Shown: positions 35,220 through 44,171 of the stretch, piece by piece
Layout of the letters: each line of letters starts with the position of its first letter
How positions within the stretch are numbered: position 1 is the first letter of the stretch
Assembly: GCA_016124445.1 (NCBI GenBank)
Contig: WGNR01000001.1
Coordinates: forward strand, 372,001 to 436,000
DNA from: a bacterium
Lineage (GTDB): Bacteria; Planctomycetota; Planctomycetia; Pirellulales; Pirellulaceae
DNA length: 64,000 bases
Reading direction: 5' to 3'
Notes under the pieces: model-generated
Databases searched by the model: none
Told to the model about the DNA's origin: nothing
Seen by the model: only the letters and a program-made list of their open reading frames with translations
Translations under genes and position numbers: made by a program

Positions 35220-37070
35220 ATGAATACCACGACCCTCTCGCCCGAAGCTGGGCCAGTCCTGAATATTTCTTCCTACTTGTTCGCGCCGCTTTCCGATTTG
35301 AAGACGCTCCGCGACTCGCTGCGCCGACTTTGCCGGCGCCTCGACCTGCGCGGAACGATCCTGCTGAGCACTGAAGGAATCAATCTTTTCGTCGCCGGAC
35401 CTGGCGAGAGCATTCAAAAGCTGTTGGATGCATTGCGGAAAGTACCCGGCCTGGAAAAGCTGGAAGCGAAAGAAAGCTTCACCAGCTATCAGCCATTTCG
35501 GCGAATGCTGGTGAAAATCAAAAAGGAAATCATCGCGTTTGGTGTCGACGGCATCGAACCAGCCACCCGCACCGCCCCCAAGCTTCCTCCACAACAACTC
35601 AAACAGTGGCTCGACGAGGGCAAGCCGCTGATGTTGTATGACGTTCGCAATGACTACGAAGTGAAGGTCGGCACCTTCGCGAATGCCGTCCCCGCCGGGA
35701 TCGACACCTTCCGCGATTTTCCGCAAGCGGTCGACAGCCTCCCAGAAGATTCAAAGGCAACCCCCGTCGTGATGTTCTGCACGGGAGGCATTCGCTGCGA
35801 GAAAGCTGGCCCCTACATGCAAAAAGCGGGCTTCCAGGAGGTATACCAACTGGAAGGTGGCATCCTGAAATATTTTGAACTGGTTGGCGGCGATCATTAC
35901 GAGGGAGACTGTTTCGTCTTTGACCAACGTGTCGCGGTCGATCCGCGATTGCAGGAATCGGCCGTAGCCCAGTGTTTCGCCTGCCAGGCACCCCTAACAA
36001 CCGAAGAACAGAACTCACCACTTTACATCCCCGGCCAGTCCTGCCCTCATTGCTTCAAGTCGGCCCAGGAAACGATGGCCGCCACGCTGGTCAAGCGGCA
36101 GCAAAAGCTGAAAGAGGTTACCACTCCCCTGCCTGGCAGCATTCCGTACACGAACACGCGGCAGCTTTTTGTTTCGTCGGAACAAAAAGGAAAGAACTTG
36201 TACGAAGTCTTGGCCGAGAAAGTGCCGGCCGCTTCGCAAGGTTTCTGGGAAAAGATGATCGGCCAGAAGCTGATGGTCGAAATCGTTCAGCATCAAGACC
36301 AGCGACTGGTTGAGTATCGCGCGGTCGACCCCATCGTTCCGCTTTCCGCTGGACAACTCTTCGAGCAGCGCTACCCAGGCACCACCGAACCCGATGTCAG
36401 CACCGACATTCAAATCTTGTATGAAGATGCCGGACTGATCGTCGTCAACAAGCCGGCGCCGCTGCCGATGCACCCTTGCGGTCGCTTCAACAAGAACTCG
36501 TTGATCAGCTTTCTGCAAGAAGTCTACAAGCCGCAAAAGCTTCGCATCGCCCATCGGCTTGATGCCAACACGACCGGCGTGGCAGTCCTGTCGCGGACTA
36601 GCGCGATTGCCCGCCAGGTTCAGCCGCAGTTCGAACAAGGCAAAGTCGAGAAGCGTTACCTCGCCCTGGTCCACGGCCACCCCAGCGAAGACCAATTCAT
36701 TTGCGAAGAACCGATCGGAACGTCACGCGTTCGTGGCGGAGGCCGCCGGGTCGAAGAAGGTGGTCAGGCCGCGCGGACTGATTTTGTGGTCGCCCAGCGT
36801 TTCGAGAATGGTACGGCGCTGCTGGAAGTCTCGCCGAAGACTGGCCGCACGAATCAAATTCGGCTGCACCTGTGGCATTTGGGCTTTCCGATCATCGGCG
36901 ACCCGATGTACCAGCCAGGCGGCGTCATGCAAGAGAGGCAGACGCTGGGCATTGAAGAACCACCGATGTGCCTGCATGCGTGGGAAGTTCGCTTTCTCCA
37001 TCCGCAAACGGCCGAGATGGTTACCTTCCAGGCACCTGCTCCGGCTTGGGCGAACGAACCAGCCAACTAA
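35220..37070 (+). CDS. Fused tRNA uridine hydroxylase (TrhO, rhodanese-like) and RluA-type pseudouridine synthase
   Basis: From ATG 35220 the protein has 616 residues; a longer frame from 35175 is less likely. Residues 1-280 match TrhO/UPF0176: an N-terminal acylphosphatase-like part, then a rhodanese domain with Cys187 in FCTGGIRCEK and Cys193. A CxxC...CxxC set follows at Cys252/255/275/278, as in the zinc-binding end of TrhO. Residues from about 390 form an RluA-type synthase with IAHRLDANTTGVAVL (catalytic Asp448), VVNKPAPLPMHPCGR and TGRTNQIRLHL. TrhO makes 5-hydroxyuridine at tRNA position 34; RluA enzymes isomerise uridine in RNA. A double RNA-modifying enzyme is inferred. It overlaps the convergent permease gene by 4 bases. 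Confidence 0.9.
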   Translation: MNTTTLSPEAGPVLNISSYLFAPLSDLKTLRDSLRRLCRRLDLRGTILLSTEGINLFVAGPGESIQKLLDALRKVPGLEKLEAKESFTSYQPFRRMLVKIKKEIIAFGVDGIEPATRTAPKLPPQQLKQWLDEGKPLMLYDVRNDYEVKVGTFANAVPAGIDTFRDFPQAVDSLPEDSKATPVVMFCTGGIRCEKAGPYMQKAGFQEVYQLEGGILKYFELVGGDHYEGDCFVFDQRVAVDPRLQESAVAQCFACQAPLTTEEQNSPLYIPGQSCPHCFKSAQETMAATLVKRQQKLKEVTTPLPGSIPYTNTRQLFVSSEQKGKNLYEVLAEKVPAASQGFWEKMIGQKLMVEIVQHQDQRLVEYRAVDPIVPLSAGQLFEQRYPGTTEPDVSTDIQILYEDAGLIVVNKPAPLPMHPCGRFNKNSLISFLQEVYKPQKLRIAHRLDANTTGVAVLSRTSAIARQVQPQFEQGKVEKRYLALVHGHPSEDQFICEEPIGTSRVRGGGRRVEEGGQAARTDFVVAQRFENGTALLEVSPKTGRTNQIRLHLWHLGFPIIGDPMYQPGGVMQERQTLGIEEPPMCLHAWEVRFLHPQTAEMVTFQAPAPAWANEPAN

Positions 37071-39403
37071 GCTGACGGGCTTCCTTCTTCGCGTTTACCG
37101 ATCCCACCAGAATGTAGTGATCCCTGGTGGCTGAGCGTCGTTTGCCGACGTTCTTCGTCCGACAACTCTTCCGGCATGCGAGCAAAGAAGCCGACAATCA
37201 CGATCGCAACAAGGCCGCAGATCACCACCGGAGTCACGTGGTATTGAGCTTCACCGGGCATATTGCTGGCTGACGCGACCAGGATTTTCAACCAGGAATG
37301 CTCCTGGATGGTTTCTGTCGTGATCACCCCATGGGCGAACACCAGGCTGTTGTGCACCATGTGAAATGCGATCGCCGGAAACAAGCTACGGCACTGGACG
37401 GCAACGAAGCCAATCATCAGACCAAAGATCGTCGCTGGGATCGACTGTTGCAGCAGACCATGCAGCAGCCCAAAGAAGATAGCAGCAATCGAGATGGCAG
37501 CCCACTTATGCCCCAAGTGACGCATGCCCGAAAGGATAAAGCCGCGGCAAGCGAATTCTTCGCAGACGGCCGGCAGCACTGCGAAGAGCAGAAAGATCCC
37601 ATAAACCGGCAAGTCGGCCGTACCGCCAAGCATATCTGCCAGGCGATCCTGCAGATCTTGCGACATTGGCAGATTCTTTTGGATAACGGCTCGCAGATAC
37701 AACGCAAACGGATGCAAACAAACGGCCAGCAGGATCGCCATGGGGATGCCAACGAGCACGTTCCGATCCGCGAAACGCAACAGAAACGTCTTCTTCATGC
37801 TGCGAGTGAAAACCCAACCGGCGATCAAGACCGGCAAGAGAATCAAACCAAGCTGGTTGGTCAGCATGTATTGAACCAACTGCCCGGCGCCTAACTTTCC
37901 GTCGGGGCCAAGGCTTGGCAGTACATACCTGCCGATCATGTGCGGCAGCGCGAGCAGGATGATTCCCATCACAAACGCAGCAGCAGGCGAAGGAGTTGCC
38001 TTACGATCTCGCCAGATCTTTCGCAGCCAGGCCTTCAAGCTGAAGCGTTCGCTTTCGCGGAACAGGACCGACTCGTTATTGAATTGATCGATCGCCCAGC
38101 GAATAGAAATCCAAATACAAAAGGCCGTCACGGCCAAGACCGGCAGCGTGTAAGTGGCCGCTTTCAGGTAGTCTCCTTCCATCAGCGACTTCAGCAGGAA
38201 CGACATCCCGCTCACTGGAATCAGCGACGTACCGAAGTTAAGCTCCGTATCCGGCAGCACCGGCAAGACCACCAGCGGCAAGTTGAGCATCAACAGCGGC
38301 AGAAGGTAGTATTGCCCTTCCTTGCTACTGCGAGCCATTGTCGCAATCGCCAAGGCCAACGCGCTAAACAACGCCGCCATCGGGATCAGCGCCAGGAACA
38401 GCCAACCGAGCGACCAGATCGGGGGTGGGCCGAAGTTCAACCGATTGCCTAACTCGCTGCCACCCATCTGTCCCATCACAAAAGTCGCCGTGAACCCCAT
38501 GCTGGCTAGGTTCAAGACACTCGTCGCGATACTAAAGGTCATAATCGCTAACAGCTTGCCGGCCACGATCTCGGAACGAAGCGCCGGACTGGAAAGTAAT
38601 GTTTCCAGCGTCCCCCGTTCTTTCTCGCCTGCACAAAGGTCGATCGCCGGATAGAACGCCCCAGTCAGTGCCCAGATAACGACGATAAACGGAAAGATCT
38701 TCGCCCACAAAAACGATGCCTGGTCGACTGGTTTTTCGGAAAGATCCACCGTCCCGAAACTGAACGGGTCGGTGATTTCCGTCGGGACGTGATTGGCTTC
38801 CAGATTGTGCTGAATCAACTTTTCGCGCCAGGCATGCAAGATTTGTCGCAGCCGACTCTCCGCCAGTTTAGAACGTTCGTCCGACGAATTGGTAATTAGC
38901 TTCGGCGAAGGAATCTCCTCGCTTTTGCCTGCTTTTTCATTTCCATTGTCCTTCGCGTGCTGAAAGCTTTCCATTCGCTCGCGAAAGCCTGGCGGGAAAT
39001 AGATGATCGCATCAAGGTTGTCCGCGGTGAGCGACTCTCGCGCAGTTTTCTCCGCCACTTCTGAGTCGACTGTCGCCTCAGAGGCTTCGATGTCGAAACG
39101 GCTGGTAACGCCTGACGCTTGGGTCAGTTCTTCGTCGAACTGGTAACTGCTCTTTTCCGTGCCATCTTCGCCCTTGGAAGTTTCGGTAACGAATAGCGAC
39201 GGCACGCCCGGCAATTCATTCAGGCCGATCACCTTAAGACGTGTTGGATGCGTTTGACGAAACTGCATGACCTGCAGCACCATCAATCCCATCAGCGGAT
39301 ACAACAGCACCGGCAAACCGATCACGGAAAAGAGCGTGCGGCGATCTCGCGCCTGGTCACGCAGCTCTCGCTTTAAGATCAGTTTGACGTTGTCCCAATT
39401 CAT
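37067..39403 (-). CDS. ABC-2 permease fused to CPBP intramembrane protease
   Basis: This 778-residue membrane protein has an ABC-2-type permease half (about residues 1-450): a first helix, a periplasmic loop of about 180 residues, and the cluster of helices with GAGEKERGTLETLLSSP-like signature (here LCAGEKERGTLETLLSS). The C-terminal half (about 490-760) is a CPBP/CAAX-protease-like domain with EEFACRGF (Glu615-Glu616), FGLLHG and HMVHNSLVF, the three motifs of that metalloprotease family. It is 18 bases downstream of the ABC ATPase gene, so both form a transporter of NatAB type. Proteolytic activity and substrate are unproven. The 3' end overlaps the TrhO-RluA gene by 4 bases. Confidence 0.9.
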   Translation of the reverse strand: MNWDNVKLILKRELRDQARDRRTLFSVIGLPVLLYPLMGLMVLQVMQFRQTHPTRLKVIGLNELPGVPSLFVTETSKGEDGTEKSSYQFDEELTQASGVTSRFDIEASEATVDSEVAEKTARESLTADNLDAIIYFPPGFRERMESFQHAKDNGNEKAGKSEEIPSPKLITNSSDERSKLAESRLRQILHAWREKLIQHNLEANHVPTEITDPFSFGTVDLSEKPVDQASFLWAKIFPFIVVIWALTGAFYPAIDLCAGEKERGTLETLLSSPALRSEIVAGKLLAIMTFSIATSVLNLASMGFTATFVMGQMGGSELGNRLNFGPPPIWSLGWLFLALIPMAALFSALALAIATMARSSKEGQYYLLPLLMLNLPLVVLPVLPDTELNFGTSLIPVSGMSFLLKSLMEGDYLKAATYTLPVLAVTAFCIWISIRWAIDQFNNESVLFRESERFSLKAWLRKIWRDRKATPSPAAAFVMGIILLALPHMIGRYVLPSLGPDGKLGAGQLVQYMLTNQLGLILLPVLIAGWVFTRSMKKTFLLRFADRNVLVGIPMAILLAVCLHPFALYLRAVIQKNLPMSQDLQDRLADMLGGTADLPVYGIFLLFAVLPAVCEEFACRGFILSGMRHLGHKWAAISIAAIFFGLLHGLLQQSIPATIFGLMIGFVAVQCRSLFPAIAFHMVHNSLVFAHGVITTETIQEHSWLKILVASASNMPGEAQYHVTPVVICGLVAIVIVGFFARMPEELSDEERRQTTLSHQGSLHSGGIGKREEGSPSA

Positions 39404-39421
39404 TGGCCGTTCTTGCCACCC

Positions 39422-40171
39422 TTAGTTGGCAATTCCTTCCGGTTCACCGATCAAGTAGAAGAAAAGCTCTTCCAGGTCTGGCTGGTGGTACTGCTCGCGA
39501 AGTTCATCGATCGAACCTTCCGCCAAGATCTTGCCCCGATTCATGATCGCGACCTTATCGCACAGCTTCTCGACTTCCCGCATGATGTGGGACGAAAAGA
39601 TGATGCACTTTCCTTGGTCCCGCAGTTCCGCGATGATTTGGACCAGCGCCCTGGCCACAAACACGTCGAGCCCCAGGGTCGGTTCGTCAAAGATCAAAAC
39701 CGGAGGATCATGGACCAGCGCCCTGGCGATCGAAACCTTCTGCTTCATCCCAGTCGACATCTTTGCCCCCAGGACGTCACGAATCTCGCGCATGCCGAGC
39801 CGGTGGAAAAGCTCTTCCATCCGCTCAGCCAGTTGGTCGTCCGGCAAACCGTACAGCTTGCCAAAGTATTCGACCATTTCCCAGGCAGTCATCCGATCGT
39901 AAACGGCTGTATTGGCCGACATGAAACCAATCTGTTGACGCACCATGGCTGGCTCGGTGGTTACATCGTACCCGGCAACTTTGACGGTGCCGGAGGTTGG
40001 TTCGAGAACGGTGCTGAGAATCCGCAAGGCGGTTGTTTTGCCGGCACCATTAGGACCAAGCAATCCAAAGATCTCGCCAGGCATCGCGAAGAAGCTGATG
40101 TGATCCACCGCCGTGAATTTTCCGAGTTGCAGATCGTCGTACGACTTGACGAGATCACGAACGTGAATCAT
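39422..40171 (-). CDS. ABC transporter ATP-binding protein (NatA-like)
   Basis: The 249-residue ATPase has Walker A GPNGAGKT (residues 39-46), the ABC signature [15 protein letters not shown], Walker [13 protein letters not shown] and the switch His in [13 protein letters not shown]. It powers the adjacent ABC-2 permease/CPBP protein, whose start is 18 bases downstream. The transported substrate cannot be named. The domain order and the short length are those of NatA-like sodium or drug export ATPases. Confidence 0.94.
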   Translation of the reverse strand: MIHVRDLVKSYDDLQLGKFTAVDHISFFAMPGEIFGLLGPNGAGKTTALRILSTVLEPTSGTVKVAGYDVTTEPAMVRQQIGFMSANTAVYDRMTAWEMVEYFGKLYGLPDDQLAERMEELFHRLGMREIRDVLGAKMSTGMKQKVSIARALVHDPPVLIFDEPTLGLDVFVARALVQIIAELRDQGKCIIFSSHIMREVEKLCDKVAIMNRGKILAEGSIDELREQYHQPDLEELFFYLIGEPEGIAN

Positions 40172-40355
40172 GCGGTGGCCAGTGTCCGGTGGCGACTAGG
40201 TTGGTCAGAAAACTTCCGATCATCGTGCACTGAATTCTATCTGACGACGACCCCACTTGGGCGAGCATGGCGAAGATCAAAGCGCAGATCGCCGTTTCGC
40301 GGAAGGCATGGCGCGATTGTAACGGTTTTTCGCCGAGGATGCCCGCGACACAATC

Positions 40356-40847
40356 TTAGTCGTCGAACTTCAGATCGTCTTCGGTCAGCACCTTGAAATT
40401 ACGGGCGACAAGCGTATCCATCGCGATTTCCGCGTTGTCGACCATCAATGCGACCGCGGCCCGGTTGTTGGGTGTGTAGAGAAGCGGATAGGCCTGGACG
40501 ATATTCACTTCCGACTGCAAGAGGGCGGTGCAAACCCGTAGAAGTGGCTGTCTTTCGGCAGGCAGCTCAACGCCGATCAAGTCAGACTCGATCAGAGCCA
40601 GCCCGGCTCGCTCGAGAATCTCGCGGCCCCCTTCCGGATCGCTCAGCAGAAAACGGACGAAGCAGCACTCCGTAGCGTCGTTGATTGAGAGAGCGACGAT
40701 CCGCACGTTGCTTCCCTCGAAACGGCGGACGATCTCTAAAAGTTGGCCAACGCGGTTTTCCAGGAAGACCGTAAATTGCCGCAGCGAGGGATAGTCGCGG
40801 CCTCGCATCGTACTGAAATTGGTACCTGAGCCGGATCCCGTACTCAT
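40356..40847 (-). CDS. Two-ACT-domain protein
   Basis: The 163-residue protein has two ACT-like repeats: residues about 20-90 (FTVFLENRVGQLLEIVRRFEG) and about 95-160 (LLRVCTALLQSEVNIVQAYPLL). No catalytic domain is attached. ACT pairs bind amino acids or small ligands and regulate partner enzymes, so a ligand-sensing role is inferred. It has no close operon partner: the next gene on either side is on the other strand or more than 180 bases away. Confidence 0.82.
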   Translation of the reverse strand: MSTGSGSGTNFSTMRGRDYPSLRQFTVFLENRVGQLLEIVRRFEGSNVRIVALSINDATECCFVRFLLSDPEGGREILERAGLALIESDLIGVELPAERQPLLRVCTALLQSEVNIVQAYPLLYTPNNRAAVALMVDNAEIAMDTLVARNFKVLTEDDLKFDD

Positions 40848-40984
40848 CGAGCCCCATTCATGCTAAAAACCAAATTGGCGAATTACATCCGCAACTATAA
40901 AACAGCCCTAGGGTTCGGTCAATCGACGCCCCTTTGCGTGGGGAGCCCGCTTGGCTGCTTATTAACTCGAAAGCCAAGGATGCC

Positions 40985-41371
40985 ATGCTGACGGAACATA
41001 CCATCGAGGTCCGTGTCCGCTACCAGGAAACAGACGCCCAAGGCAGGGTTCATCACGCCAACTATATCAACTATTTCGAGTTGGCTCGAACAGAAATGCT
41101 ACGTGCCGGGGGTTTTAGCTACAAGCGAATGGAAGCTGACGGGCGGCTTTTGGTCGTTCGCGACATCCAGTGCCGCTACCACCTGCCGGCCGAATTTGAC
41201 GACCTGTTGCGGGTCACAGTGAAAACCATCAAAGCGAAGGGAGCCCGGATCGAGTTGACCTACGAGATTCGCCGAGATGAAGATTTGATCGTCGAGGGAA
41301 CAACCCTTTTGGCCTGTATCAGCCGAGAAGGGAAGCCGCCCCGGATTCCCGACGTGCTACGCGTCGATTAG
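40985..41371 (+). CDS. 4-hydroxybenzoyl-CoA thioesterase-like (YbgC-type hot-dog) acyl-CoA thioesterase
   Basis: The start ATG 40985 (128 residues) follows CCAAGGATGCC. The motif VRYQETDAQGRVHHANYINYFE matches the catalytic Asp and its neighbours in YbgC/4-HBT hot-dog thioesterases. The rest fits the fold. It hydrolyses acyl-CoA in the cytosol; the acyl chain is not identifiable. The last 15 bases overlap the convergent CoaB gene. No tol-pal genes, the usual partners of ybgC, are visible. Confidence 0.9.
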   Translation: MLTEHTIEVRVRYQETDAQGRVHHANYINYFELARTEMLRAGGFSYKRMEADGRLLVVRDIQCRYHLPAEFDDLLRVTVKTIKAKGARIELTYEIRRDEDLIVEGTTLLACISREGKPPRIPDVLRVD

Positions 41372-41986
41372 CCGCTGCCCCACGATTTGCATGATTCGGT
41401 TGGCGACTTCGGTTTTGCTCCCCTCCAGGCTGGCGACCACGCTGCCATCTTTGGCCAGCACTTCGACCTGGTTTTCCTCGCTGTTCATCGCTTCGGGCCC
41501 ATTGAGCACCATCAGATCGCAACTCTTCTTTTCCAGCTTAACCAACGCCCGAAACCGCCGATCTTCGGTTTCCAGGGCAAAGCCAACCACCCAGCGGCTT
41601 CCCTTTTCGGCCCCTAACGTCGCCACGACATCGGGCGTTTCGATCAACTGCAGCACCAGGGGCTCGCCTGTCTTGGCAATTTTTTGATCCTGGACGAACT
41701 CGGGCCGGTAGTCACACGGAGCGGCAACGCCGATCAACCCGTCGCACTGTTTGAATTGCTGCCGGGCAGCATCGAGCATCTCATCGGTAGTGTTGACCCA
41801 GATCACCTTGGCCTTTTCGGGATAACTCACCTGGACCGGCCCCGACACGATGATTACCTCGTGCCCGGCGGCAATGGTAGCTTCCGCCAAGCAGCAGCCC
41901 ATTCTTCCGCTCGAAGCGTTGGTTAGATAGCGAACCGGATCGATATACTGCCGGGTCGGTCCCGACGTCAGAAGAATGCGAGCCAT
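41357..41986 (-). CDS. coaB: Stand-alone phosphopantothenate-cysteine ligase (CoaB domain)
   Basis: The 209-residue protein matches only the CoaB half of the usual CoaBC: the nucleotide-binding NASSGRMG, the catalytic-region stretch VAAPCDYRPE, and KIAKTGEPLVLQLIETPDVV. CoaB joins cysteine to phosphopantothenate in coenzyme A synthesis. No CoaC (decarboxylase) domain is attached, so it must be encoded elsewhere or this is a divergent member. The start ATG 41986 is in line with the family N-terminus. It overlaps the thioesterase gene by 15 bases in convergent orientation. Confidence 0.87.
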   Translation of the reverse strand: MARILLTSGPTRQYIDPVRYLTNASSGRMGCCLAEATIAAGHEVIIVSGPVQVSYPEKAKVIWVNTTDEMLDAARQQFKQCDGLIGVAAPCDYRPEFVQDQKIAKTGEPLVLQLIETPDVVATLGAEKGSRWVVGFALETEDRRFRALVKLEKKSCDLMVLNGPEAMNSEENQVEVLAKDGSVVASLEGSKTEVANRIMQIVGQRLIDA

Positions 41987-42220
41987 GAAGCTTGAAATCT
42001 AAGGGGATTAGTTGGGGAACTTTCCCCATGGTAGCGGGAACTGCCTGCAACGCTACCAGGGCAGGCAAACACCCACCGGCTTGAATTCACCTTGACCCCG
42101 GGAAGCTGGCTTTCGTAAGGTTGCCGGCGCTCGGAAAAGGGCCCCTATCGGTTGCATGCGCATTTGGGCAGCATCGACCTAAACCGAGCTTACCCCACCC
42201 ATGCTTAGGACGACGGATCC

Positions 42221-43102
42221 ATGGCCAAAACGTTGGCAACGAGCCTGATTACAGTGGTCTCGCTGTTGCCAATGTGGATCGAACCGGCATGGGCAGATGG
42301 GTTGCTATCGTCGGTCGCCAGCGAAAGCCGGACAGACGATCCCGATCCGCCCAAGAAAAAGAGAAAGCAAAAGCACTCCCATTGCAATGACTACGACGAC
42401 AACTCGCTTGGTTCGGCCTTGGCGGAATTTGGGATTGGGCTGCTGCTGAGCCCATTCATGCCCAACCAAACGGAGACCGTCAAGACAACTGTCATTACCA
42501 CCGAAACAGTGCCCCAGAAGGCGATCACGCCACCAGGATACTTTTCGCAGTACCCCTATCAGTACCAGTTCGGATACATGTTGATCGGGGACGAGTGGTA
42601 TGGCATCGGAAAAACCAGCTCGATTCGCGGTTCGGTCGAATATGGAAACGACTTCCACGACCTGTCACGAATCGGCACCAAGTTGCTGGTCGAAGGGACC
42701 TCGCGATGGGGCCTCGATATGCAGTGGGACGAGTACTTTGAGAACGTCGCGACTGGCGGAACCGACCAGCTGACCCTGGGAGATATCAACGCGACATTCC
42801 GCCTGGGAGAAGGTTACCATCAACAATTTCGAGTCGGATTAGGAGCCAATTACCTTCACGACGGTCATGGTTCCGAATGTGGAATCAACGTGACCGGAGG
42901 CTATGACGTCTACCTGGGAAAACCGTGGATCTGGTCCACCGAGATCGACTTGGGCAAAGTCGGTTCGGCAGACCTGTTTCGCTTTCGCTCGACCTTGGGT
43001 CTCCAATGGAAACGAGCGGAAATCTACGCGGGGTACCAGTACACCAATGTGGAGGGGATCGACCTGGATGGCTTCGTTTCTGGCATGCGATTTTGGTTTT
43101 AG
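42221..43102 (+). CDS. Outer-membrane beta-barrel-like protein
   Basis: The 293-residue protein has a signal peptide, an Asp/Lys-rich stretch at about residues 35-55, and from about 115 a series of amphipathic beta segments with Tyr/Trp girdles. It ends in MRFWF, an aromatic C-terminus typical of outer-membrane barrels recognised by the BAM complex. Function is unknown. ATG 42221 follows AGGACGACGGATCC. It precedes the beta-helix gene on the same strand by 97 bases. Confidence 0.72.
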   Translation: MAKTLATSLITVVSLLPMWIEPAWADGLLSSVASESRTDDPDPPKKKRKQKHSHCNDYDDNSLGSALAEFGIGLLLSPFMPNQTETVKTTVITTETVPQKAITPPGYFSQYPYQYQFGYMLIGDEWYGIGKTSSIRGSVEYGNDFHDLSRIGTKLLVEGTSRWGLDMQWDEYFENVATGGTDQLTLGDINATFRLGEGYHQQFRVGLGANYLHDGHGSECGINVTGGYDVYLGKPWIWSTEIDLGKVGSADLFRFRSTLGLQWKRAEIYAGYQYTNVEGIDLDGFVSGMRFWF

Positions 43103-43199
43103 TTGCTTTACGTGGTGGAAATTGGTCGTCGAGCAGGGCATGATGGTGCCTTGATAAACTGGTTCAATTGTGACGATTACATCGATTGAGTAGACATTC

Positions 43200-44171
43200 A
43201 TGCGTCAATTTGCCATTGCCCTGCTGCTGATCCTGGTTGCCAGACCGGCACGTTGTGGCGATATCTTCGTCAACAACGTTCAGGGGGACGATCGCAATAC
43301 AGGTCGGATCAGTAACCCGGAAGGCGCCGGCAGCGGCCCGATTGCGACGATCAGCAAAGCACTCCGAATTGCCAACAAGGGTGATCGCATCATCATTTCC
43401 AATACGGGCGTTCCCTATCGCGAGTCGCTATCGATCCAAGGAGGACGCAATAGCGGCTGGGATTCGTACCCGTTCACCATACAAGGAAACGGCGCGATCC
43501 TTGATGGCCGCGCAACTGTTCCGGTCGATGCCTGGAAGCATGTCCAAGAAGACGTCTACTGCTTTGCCCCCATCTACAAAACCTACCAGCAACTTTACCT
43601 GGAGGATCGTCCAGCCAAACGGGTCGACCTGAACTCACGCGACGAACTCGATCGGCTCAAGCCGCTTGAGTGGAGCCTGGTAGATGGCATGATCTTCTTC
43701 CGCACCGAAGAGACCCGCGGGCCCGGTAGCTACAGCCTGACCTTCAGCGCCCGTCGAACCGGCATCACGCTGTACGAGGTTCGTCACATCCAAATCATGG
43801 ACCTGACAGTGCAAGGATTTCAGCTGGATGGAATTAACGCCCACAGCAACTGCTCCGACACACAGTTGATTGCCATCACAAGTCGCGGCAATGGCCGCAG
43901 TGGTGTTTCGGTCGGGGGTGCCTCGAGAGTGATGCTCGCCAAGTCGCTGTTGGGCGACAACGGTACCGTTCAACTGCGAGGAGAAGGGTTCTCGAAGACG
44001 ACAGTCATCGACAGCACACTGCTGGAAAACCCAGCTCCAGCCACCTTCATCGATGACGCTCAAATCCAGATCGACGGCAAGGAAGTTAAGTCACTTCCTG
44101 AGCCTCAGACGGCAGGCATACCTCGTCCGCTGACTCCGCCAGGTGCTCCAGCGTCTCCTCTTCGGCGGTAG
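43200..44171 (+). CDS. Secreted right-handed beta-helix protein
   Basis: The 323-residue protein has a signal peptide (MRQFAIALLLILVARPARC) and then the typical beginning of planctomycete parallel beta-helix proteins (GDIFVNNVQGDDRNTG, IATISKALRIANKGDRIIIS). Repeats such as LTVQGFQLDGINAHSN and GRSGVSVGG follow. It may bind or cleave polysaccharide, but no lyase catalytic triad is recognisable. The C-terminal 86 bases overlap the convergent flippase-like gene, an unusually long antiparallel overlap for this window. Confidence 0.82.
   Translation: MRQFAIALLLILVARPARCGDIFVNNVQGDDRNTGRISNPEGAGSGPIATISKALRIANKGDRIIISNTGVPYRESLSIQGGRNSGWDSYPFTIQGNGAILDGRATVPVDAWKHVQEDVYCFAPIYKTYQQLYLEDRPAKRVDLNSRDELDRLKPLEWSLVDGMIFFRTEETRGPGSYSLTFSARRTGITLYEVRHIQIMDLTVQGFQLDGINAHSNCSDTQLIAITSRGNGRSGVSVGGASRVMLAKSLLGDNGTVQLRGEGFSKTTVIDSTLLENPAPATFIDDAQIQIDGKEVKSLPEPQTAGIPRPLTPPGAPASPLRR

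Noticed and set aside
40934..40984. Longer start for the thioesterase
   Set aside because: The upstream frame has no homology; ATG 40985 has a good ribosome-binding site and the family N-terminus.
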